Below are positions 56,012 to 64,000 of a DNA stretch of 64,000 nt, piece after piece. The position numbers were made by a program, and so were the translations under genes. Each line of letters starts with the position of its first letter. Position 1 is the first letter of the stretch. Origin of the DNA: Symbiotaphrina buchneri. Taxonomy: Eukaryota; Ascomycota; Symbiotaphrinales; Symbiotaphrinaceae. The DNA lies in the NCBI GenBank assembly GCA_001599915.1, contig BCIG01000013.1:558001-622000 (forward strand), in the 5' to 3' direction. The notes below the pieces were generated by a model that saw nothing but the letters and a program-made list of their open reading frames with translations, ran no database searches and was not told where the DNA came from.

Positions 56012-56499
56012 GGTTTCGTATCTTCTGGGCTATTTATTTGTGCTGGAGGTGTTTTATACGATAGATCGTCCACAAGACTAATCACCTTTTATAGAGGTAT
56101 AGCTCAAATAATGCCTTTATTTTCTATATTATTCTTTATATTATCTTTAGGTAATTGTCTGATGCATTTGCAGGATGAAATTTAATAATGCTTTACCCTT
56201 AAGCTATAAAGGCTTTTGGTTTAAATTTAGCTCTAAAGCAAAAGATAAATCTTTTTTTAAACCAAAATTTAAAGAAAAAAAAACGAAAGCTAACCAAACA
56301 TGGATTACAGATTAACTTGTCAATTAAATTTTTTGAATTATGTTTAAAAAATGATTCAATAGATCTCTACTTAAAAGAGAGAAATATTAAGAGTTTTATT
56401 TTTAATTGGATTATTTTTAAGTGTAGCGGCTAATTTTATGTTTTTAGGTATAACTTATATTGGTTAGCAGATCAACCCGCTAACAGTATTCCATAAGTA
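56012..56499 (+). other. NUMT: mosaic nuclear copy of mitochondrial DNA (nad4 and nad6 pieces)
   Basis: Sharply AT-rich insert in an intergenic region. Bases 56012-56159 translate to an internal piece of NADH dehydrogenase subunit 4 (GFVSSGLFICAGGVLYDRSS, TRLITFYRGIAQIMPLFSIL, FFILSLGN), open throughout. Bases 56390-56464 translate to a nad6 piece (VLFLIGLFLSVAANFMFLGI, TYIG), and in a shifted frame 56464-56494 reads LADQPANSIP, a later part of nad6, so the nad6 copy is already decayed. The 230 bases between them are AT-rich with Lys-rich short frames (FFKPKFKEKKTKANQTWIT) that may come from a mitochondrial intron ORF, but this is a guess. Two genes that do not normally touch are fused within 500 bp, so several mtDNA pieces were joined, probably at a repaired double-strand break. 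Not expressed as protein. Confidence 0.85.
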
Positions 56500-56643
56500 G
56501 CTAGCGAAGATACTGAAAAAGAAATTTATTAAGATCTCATTTTAATAAACTTTTTGACAAATATAGAGAGTAGGCCGCCATTTTGATGACCATGTATCCT
56601 GCAACCCCTACTTTCAAATATCTGAATACGATGATGGGCTTTC

Positions 56644-58042
<1,399 letters not shown>

Positions 58043-58619
58043 GGTGATGGTCGGCAAAACGGTCTTGGACAATATTTGATGATGGTTCGGCTTGTCGTAT
58101 CACCGAGCCATTTCTATTACATGTCTGTAGATGCGCGATGTTGGGATTCCGTCGAGCCTAGATTGCCTGTCACCGAGCACTTCTTACAAAGGAAGCTTGC
58201 TGCGCATGTTTCGATGACGCCCTGAATGGGTCTCGGCCGTCGGACTTTTCCTCCTCTCCACCTCCACCAATCGGTTGCCTGCCGTTGCAAACCTCCGGCT
58301 GGCCAATACTAGTGGCAGTTTTTTGCGTAGCAATTACAGCAAGCTGCGTTCCAAGACTTATGACGGCCATGTCTACGGTGTACTACTAGCTTGGCCCGTC
58401 ACTCATGGCTTCCGCTATCGCATCAACATGGAGCTTCTGGCCACAAACAAACTGTCTCCTACTGCAGAGCCTGGTACGGATCTCAGGCAAAATGGTATCT
58501 CTATAGCTATTAAAGCAGGACCATATGTTATATCGTGAAATTTGAATTCAGTCTTTATCAGCTTGGAAACTCCGCTTCCTGTATTCAGCCTATTATAATC
58601 TGTTTGCGAACATCAATCT
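58043..58619. promoter_or_regulatory. Divergent promoter (ferrochelatase / PQ-loop protein)
   Basis: A 577 bp spacer between divergent starts. A short plus-strand open frame at 58275-58538 has no supporting motif. Confidence 0.4.
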
Positions 58620-59796
58620 ATGGATGTTCCCGTTGCGGCGAACGTTCTGGGGACCCTAGGAGCAGTAGGTGCCATCGAAGTCTCTCTGTCTATGCGCACA
58701 GATTTTCTGATAAGTCATAGATATGTTGGTCAGTCCAGCTGATCCCACAGATAATCATCAACTACCGACGGCACCACACTACAGGCCTGCAGCCCTCGAT
58801 GATGCTATTGTGGGCTTTTGCTGGGGTTCCACTCGGTGTTTATAATATCACCGAGAACTTCAACATTGCTCTCAGAGTGCAGCCGCAGATACTGACTACA
58901 TTGAGCCTCATAACCTGGGGCCAATGCTACTACTACTCTCATGTAAGGGCCCTGTAGGCATGGCTGATTCCCGAAGGTGATGCTGATCTTTTAGGGGTGG
59001 AACTGGGCCAAATGTACATCAATAACCTCATTTCTCGGCCTGTTACTTGGAGGAGTGGAGTGCGGGCTCATTTTCGCTTTGAGGGTATGCAAGCACCCAT
59101 GAGCCAGTCCCACACTTGGATCAGATCAAACCTGCTCATTAAAAGCCTGATATCTAACAAGCCTGTGGACAAACAGGCGGGAATAGATCATCATGTAGCT
59201 TGGCCAACGAAGCTCATGGCCGTACTGTCGGCAGCCTTTCTTGCGGCAGGGGTGTTGAGACATTACTGGGACATCTACAAAAACTGGACGGTTCGAGGAA
59301 TCTCTTTTGTGTTTGTAGCAATTGATGCCATGGGTGACTTGACTTCCCTCATATCCGTCTGTAAGTTGAGTCTCTGGATTAGCCTGAGGCTAGTTACGGC
59401 GCGTTTCGGGAAATGTTGACTCACTTGCTCGGGACAGTCTTTCAGCCTACCCTCGATATCTGGGGGATGGCCATATATGCCACGGAGCTGGCTCTATGGC
59501 TTGGTGTCTTTGCTTGCGGCGGCTACTTTAACTTGACTCCGTGGATAAGATGGAAATTGTCTGGAGACTCAGGAGATGGATTACCCGAGGAGGTTAACTC
59601 AGCCCCAGACCCACAGCCTTTGCCTGACGAAAGCCACGGAGGCATCTCGTCTGGCATGGAGCTGAATTCCGCGACAGAAAGCCACTTGCCGACGGCCAGG
59701 CAAAGACATGCATTTACGGGCTCAGCATCAAGGTCGGCTTTCCGAACAGCTTCAAAGCTGAGAGTCTGCTGGTGTGGCCGGAGAGGATGTTGCTGA
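58620..59796 (+). CDS. PQ-loop repeat membrane protein
   Basis: Exons 58620-58664, 58721-58942, 58995-59084, 59177-59360, 59438-59796; 299 residues with about seven membrane helices. First PQ-loop motif: VLGTLGAICWSVQLIPQIII with NYRRHHTTGLQPSMMLLWAF. Second: AVLSAAFLAAGVLRHYWDIY followed by TVRGISFVFVAIDAMGDLTS and SFQPTLDI-like FQPTLDIWGMAIY, the usual fungal arrangement with one degenerate motif. Relatives include vacuolar basic amino-acid exporters (Ypq) and cystinosin, but this subgroup, common in filamentous fungi, is uncharacterised. The tail is hydrophilic and ends GRRGCC, whose terminal cysteines might be lipid-modified. The exact edges of exons 3 and 4 are less certain than the rest. 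Confidence 0.87.
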
Positions 59797-61391
59797 CGAG
59801 CACCATTGCCTTTTGTTCCCTCTCCGATGGATCTGCAAAGTCCCCTCAATGACCTACGTAGAGGTGGGTCTCAAATTGAGCCTTCCGTACTGTTTTAGAA
59901 AGTTTTCGGTCCCCTTCTGGCCGGAGCCAGTACCTTCTCACACGGAAATGTAACTACCAGTGTATACATAAACAAGAAGGTACCTAGTGCCGGGAACCAT
60001 GTAGACAGTTTACATCACGCTTTTAATGATCACTGACGAAAGAGGGTTGCCCCACAATATGCCAGATGCAGTCACAGTACGCCATACCAAATCGCAGGCA
60101 GCAAGAGATTCCAGAAGGGCATGGCAGTTGATGATGCAAATGCCAAGGAAAGCCGGTTCAATGGATAGGTGCCTGAATTGGTCTAGCTGGAAGCAAATCA
60201 GATGTCCAGCATTGTTTCAGATCTAGGAACCGCCAACATTGCTCCCGATGGTCATCAAACTCGCCCTAGTCTTCGCCTTGCGCTACAAATTAGTCTTTTC
60301 CGTCTGCCGTCATGAAGCAGTAAATTGACGTCCGATAAAAGTCATCGATTCCATCATGATCTCGGCCTGCCAGCTTACAGACTTCACGCTCCGACAGCGA
60401 CTGCGAAGTGTCGGGGACTTTTCGTTTCATAATTCAAGGGGCAGGTAGTTGGACGAGGTGGCAGGGACCTTGGTGGTCGCGCAGGGAAAAGAAAGAACAA
60501 GAACCTTGGTTTCAAATGGCGTACAGTTCACCCAGGCTCATGACCCCTGTCTCGGTCAGGAACAGTAAGGTTGGTACCTGGCACAGTGAACAGATGGGGA
60601 AATAATTTGTTGGCTGGAAGGTTTGATTGGGCTGACGCTAAGATGGGGAAGATGGCTGGGTGGTGGATATGATTGGGCGAGAGGCGGGAGCGGTGCCTGA
60701 AAACCGTCCGATTACATCACTGTCGCGGGAAACAAGCTTAAACCTTGCTTGCGCTGGGGATCACAGCGCAGCAGCATGCTGCAGGGCACATCAGCCATCA
60801 TCAAACGACGTCTCTCCTTTGGTGAGAGGCGGGGAAATTACCTGGTACTCGGTCTCTCACCTACATGCCTACGGAGTAATATGTATCTTTATGTGCGTGT
60901 CACGTAATAGCTAACCTGTATGGAATCTTGGAAATTGTAGCGGTCTTGCGCTATGGCCCTGTTTTTGCCCGCTGTCAAAACACCTCCCAATTCGGCTACA
61001 TGGCTTTATTATTTGGCAATGGTTGGACCCAGTCCAGCGGTGAGCTCAGGACCGTCCCGCTGTCGCTGCGCCGATTGGCCTAGACTGGCAGTAGCGACGG
61101 GCATTCACTTGCTCGTGGGCCCAAGCACAAAAGTATGATGGCACACACAATCTGGGACGCTTGTTCAAGTGACCATCGCCCTTAAATCTCCAACCTCTCA
61201 CTTTCTCTCGTCCTGCCTCCTCATATCTCTTCGCTCCTCTTTGCTCTTTCACTACCTTACCTAACCTCCATCCCCACCTCCACGTTCACATTCCTAACTG
61301 GCACGCATCTCATCGACCCCTTGCAGCATTTGACAGCTCTGCGTCGATCTTGTATTCATCATCCCCGCAAATAGCGTCAACCTCTGCGAAG
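59797..61391. other. Intergenic region, 1.6 kb, with CT-rich leader
   Basis: 3' flank of the PQ-loop gene and promoter of the CFEM gene. Bases about 61190-61275 are strongly pyrimidine-rich, typical of the leader of an abundant fungal mRNA. No other gene or RNA is supported. Confidence 0.5.
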
Positions 61392-62922
61392 ATGAAGTAC
61401 GCGTTGGTCCTCACCACGGTGCTGAGCGTCGTTTGCGTACAAGCCCAGGACATCAGCCAAGCTACCGGGCTTCCGCAATGTGGTGTATGTCTGATATCCG
61501 CCTCCTTTCCCCTTCCCCTACCCTTGATGGTTCCCGCGGCGACTCACCCACTGCGCCGCTCGCTATAAACGTCCGCTAACATGAATTTCCACGCACCAGA
61601 TCACTTGCCTCGCCAATATGGTCAACATTGCCACGAGCCAGTTTGGTTGTGGTTCTGCTTCCAACTTTGCCTGCATGTGCGAGAATGAGAACTTTGGCTA
61701 TGGGATCCGCGACTGCTCAAATGAGTCTTGTCCTTCTGGACAAGCTGCCCCGGTCCAGTCATTCGTTTCGTCTGCCTGTGCTGGTACGTCCATCACGTTC
61801 AGCCTTCCCATACTTAGCATTCCCTGACGATATGCCACAGCTGCCATTGCAAGTGCAACCTCCGCTGGATCTTCTATCAGCGCCGCGAGCGGTCTCTCTG
61901 TCCTTGCCCAGGCTGCCTCTTCAAGCTCGGCTGATACCGGTTCTACGGCTGTTACCACATCTACGGCCGTTACAACCACACTGGCAACAGTGACTACGAC
62001 TGTTCCTGTAACGTCGTCATCGTCAGGAGTAAGCGATCCCGCCCCCTTCATGCCCAGATCTGCCTAACTGTGAATATAGCCTTCATCAGTCCCTGTCACT
62101 ACTGAAGCGGTTGTGAGCTTGGTCACGTCTGGCGGTAGCACTGTCACTACGACTCTCGGCAGCACTACTCTTTATGCAATTCCTGTGACCACCTCCGCTA
62201 TTGTATCTGACAGCTCCACTATTGGTAGCACGACGATCTTCTCAACAGTCACCGAAGTTCCCAGCCCTGCTGGCATTGTGGTCACCACCACCGACTCTGC
62301 TGGATCAACCTTTGTTACTACCGAGACCCCTAGTGCAAGCAGCTCAAGCAACGGTGGATCAGGTGGAGGTGTCGTAGTCATTACAACAACCAACTCCGCA
62401 GGGTCAACTTTCACTACCACGTCAACATCGTCTGGAGCTAGTGGTGCCTCTTCCAGTGGCAGAGGAGGGGGTGTTGTCGTCATTACCACTACCGACTCCG
62501 CAGGATCGACTTTTACGACCACTTCCACTTCCTCCGGTGCCGGTGGTGCTGGCGGCGTTGTGACCACTACAGACTCTGCTGGTTCAACTGTTGTCTCGAC
62601 CGTAAGTGGCAGTGGCAACGTATCTGCAGCTGGTAGTGTGGTAACTACCACGAACTCAGCTGGTTCTACATTCGTTTCGACCGCGACTGGTGCCGCAGCT
62701 GCTGGATCTTCCGGAGCGTCATCTGTGGCGTCCTCGCTTCAGTCGTTGCTATCATCTGCATCGTCCGCGGGTGCATCAGCTGCATCCTCGGGCGCCAGCA
62801 AAGCTTCAAGTGCCGCAGCACCGCCATCGACAACCACCTCTCATTCATCCAACGGCGCCGCACAGACCTTCGTTCCGGCTGCCGCAGCTGGGATGATGGG
62901 TCTGCTCGCTCTTGCACTCTAA
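61392..62922 (+). CDS. CFEM-domain GPI-anchored cell wall protein with Ser/Thr repeats
   Basis: Exons 61392-61484, 61600-61783, 61841-62028, 62080-62922; 435 residues. Signal peptide KYALVLTTVLSVVCVQAQ, then a CFEM domain (about 19-95) with the full set of eight cysteines: LPQCGITC, QFGC, FACMC, RDC, ESC, SSAC. The rest is Ser/Thr/Ala/Gly-rich and carries five copies of a TTTDSAGSTF/TTTNSAGSTF unit between 62280 and 62680. The C-terminus (AQTFVPAAAAGMMGLLALAL) is a GPI-attachment signal, preceded by a small-residue omega-site region. CFEM proteins bind heme or act in cell-wall stability or host interaction; which one applies here cannot be told from sequence. Heavy O-mannosylation of the stalk is expected. 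Confidence 0.93.
62280..62680 (+). repeat. Five degenerate repeats encoding TTT(D/N)SAGST
   Basis: In-frame repeat units inside the CFEM gene, separated by Gly/Ser linkers of unequal length. DNA copies are similar but not identical, so the array is old enough to have diverged or is kept by selection on protein. Confidence 0.85.
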
Positions 62923-63520
62923 GCATGGCTCGTTGCGACGCAATTGCCCGGGCAGCCGCTTAGAAAAGGGGATGGATAAGGGAGGGGTTGTAATTGTTGT
63001 AATGGAGGATCGAAAACGCGGCTCTTGCATTGACGTTTCCCTATTTCTCTTCTTGCCTGTCCTTTCCCATAGAGCCATTGGCATTTGCGAGCACAGCGTG
63101 GCATCGATCGGATGATAGTGGTCTTTTTTTCATTCGCGCGGGGATACCCCTCCTAGTGTCTAGTGGACGGATGTCCATGGGTCGAAACGCATACACGACG
63201 ACATGTTTAATGGAATGAAAATGAACTTGATAATTCAATATTATATCTGCCGCTGCAAGTGTGATAGCGCGTGCCTGATCCATGTTCGACTCTTAAGCCC
63301 TCGTACTGACCCTGTGTTGATGGAATCTATTAATGCATTCCATGGCCTGTAGAACGTCAATGTAATCCGTAGCAGCAAATGACTCCGCAGGAACCACGTT
63401 GTTAGACCGCATACAAGAATAACAACGGAAGAATAGCCTCCATGTCATATACGCATAGCCCAGCTCCCCATAGCATCCTCTCCGGCTCAACTCCGTCAGC
63501 CCCGCTCACCACTCCCACAT
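62923..63520. other. Convergent 3' intergenic region
   Basis: 3' flanks of the CFEM gene and the AIF-like gene. Nothing else supported. Confidence 0.5.
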
Positions 63521-64000
63521 CTACTTCCTCTTCTTCCACAAGCTCCCATCCACATACTTCGGCGTATTCTCCACAAAGAACGTCCGGCCTTTCACCAGCC
63601 AAACAAGCAAGCTAGGGAACCACCAATCAAACACCACGCCGACGCCTTTATTCCTTCCCACGGGCACGATCATGATCTCCTTCTCCTGGCGCTGAAACGG
63701 CGTCTCTGTGCCGACTGCGCCGCCGCTCAAATCCCACTCCATGATCGCGGCGAGCGCGGGGACTGAGTCGAGAATATCTGGGATCGTGCCGCGCGAGTAG
63801 CTCGCTGCGGAACCGAGCGCGTAGACCCGGGGCCCGGCGCTGGGGTGGGCGACTCGGAGGTAGGGAGTTACGGAGATGGTGCTGTTCGGAGCGAGCCATT
63901 CGGGCGGGATGAAGGATGTGTTGGCGTGCAGGCCCGTGGCGTCGAGGTAGACGTCGACCAGGCGCGTGGAGCCGTCGCTGAGAGCCAGGAGAGTCTTGCC
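63521..64000 (-). CDS. AIF/AMID-like FAD-dependent oxidoreductase (3' part)
   Basis: The C-terminal 159 residues of a pyridine nucleotide-disulphide type oxidoreductase; the 5' part is outside the window. Open from the window edge to the stop in one exon: KTLLALSDGSTRLVDVYLDA, TGLHANTSFIPPEW, LRVAHPSAGPRVYALGSAAS, YSRGTIPDI, then KEIMIVPVGRNKGVGVVFDW and WFPSLLVWLVKGRTFFVEN, the conserved end of fungal AMID-like proteins linked to NADH oxidation and apoptosis-like death. The second FAD motif normally reads YAIGD; here the Asp position is Ser (codon 63809-63811). The family call is likely; function unproven. Confidence 0.82.
   Translation of the reverse strand, partial: GKTLLALSDGSTRLVDVYLDATGLHANTSFIPPEWLAPNSTISVTPYLRVAHPSAGPRVYALGSAASYSRGTIPDILDSVPALAAIMEWDLSGGAVGTETPFQRQEKEIMIVPVGRNKGVGVVFDWWFPSLLVWLVKGRTFFVENTPKYVDGSLWKKRK

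Noticed and set aside
56160-56389. AT-rich middle of the NUMT as a LAGLIDADG endonuclease fragment
   Set aside because: Only a Lys-rich stretch before WIT is suggestive; no LAGLIDADG motif is present, so I left it unassigned.
62172-62651. Long minus-strand open frame across the CFEM repeats
   Set aside because: Caused by the repetitive Ser/Thr codons of the CFEM gene read backwards (Val/Glu/Pro-rich).

Overview
The window is nuclear DNA of a filamentous ascomycete (Pezizomycotina). The evidence is: genes broken by many 45-70 bp GT-AG introns with CTRAC-type branch sites, compact intergenic regions, CT-rich leaders, a CFEM cell-wall protein, a WSC sensor, a Lam-type GRAM/VASt protein, and an arginine attenuator peptide uORF ahead of the arginine-specific carbamoyl-phosphate synthetase small subunit. 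I cannot fix the order (Eurotiomycetes, Leotiomycetes and Dothideomycetes all remain possible). I found 27 protein genes I can name or describe plus one regulatory uORF gene; two genes are cut by the window edges.

Layout. 1-6.4 kb: 3' part of a vacuolar amino-acid transporter (Avt type), mitochondrial ribosomal protein S16, NAD(P)HX epimerase, and a Rap/Rsr1-type small GTPase. 6.4-10.5 kb: leucine catabolism pair, methylcrotonoyl-CoA carboxylase beta subunit and isovaleryl-CoA dehydrogenase, divergent from one 442 bp promoter. 10.8-17.2 kb: a cyclin-box protein, a DUF3445 (HODM-like) membrane-anchored protein, and a WSC cell-wall sensor. 17.2-21.0 kb: a gene-poor stretch. 21-29 kb: peroxisomal acyl-CoA ligase, an F-box-like protein, and an Hsm3/PSMD5-like proteasome assembly factor. 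29.3-38.1 kb: RNA polymerase III subunit Rpc31, Ku70, an acinus-like SAP/RNA-binding protein, and an Ost-alpha/TMEM184 membrane protein. 39.2-49 kb: a cysteine-rich orphan gene, COP9 signalosome subunit 6, the arginine-regulated arg2/CPA1 gene with its intron-split uORF, and a two-RRM RGG protein. 49-55.7 kb: Lam/Ltc sterol-transfer-type protein and an Atg38-like MIT protein, divergent. 56.0-56.5 kb: a mosaic nuclear insertion of mitochondrial DNA (nad4 and nad6 pieces). 56.6-64 kb: ferrochelatase with the Fe-S motif, a PQ-loop membrane protein, a CFEM GPI protein with serine/threonine repeats, and the 3' end of an AIF-like oxidoreductase.

Most genes are housekeeping and functionally independent. 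The clear functional links are the leucine pair and the uORF with its arginine gene. Exon junctions were set by hand from reading frame, splice consensus and remembered family sequence; every multi-exon model given sums to a whole number of codons. The most interesting items are the attenuator peptide split by two introns with a 13-nt microexon, the mosaic NUMT, the seven-intron GTPase with 10- and 20-nt exons, a possible mitochondrial isoform of the NAD(P)HX epimerase, and the cysteine-rich orphan.
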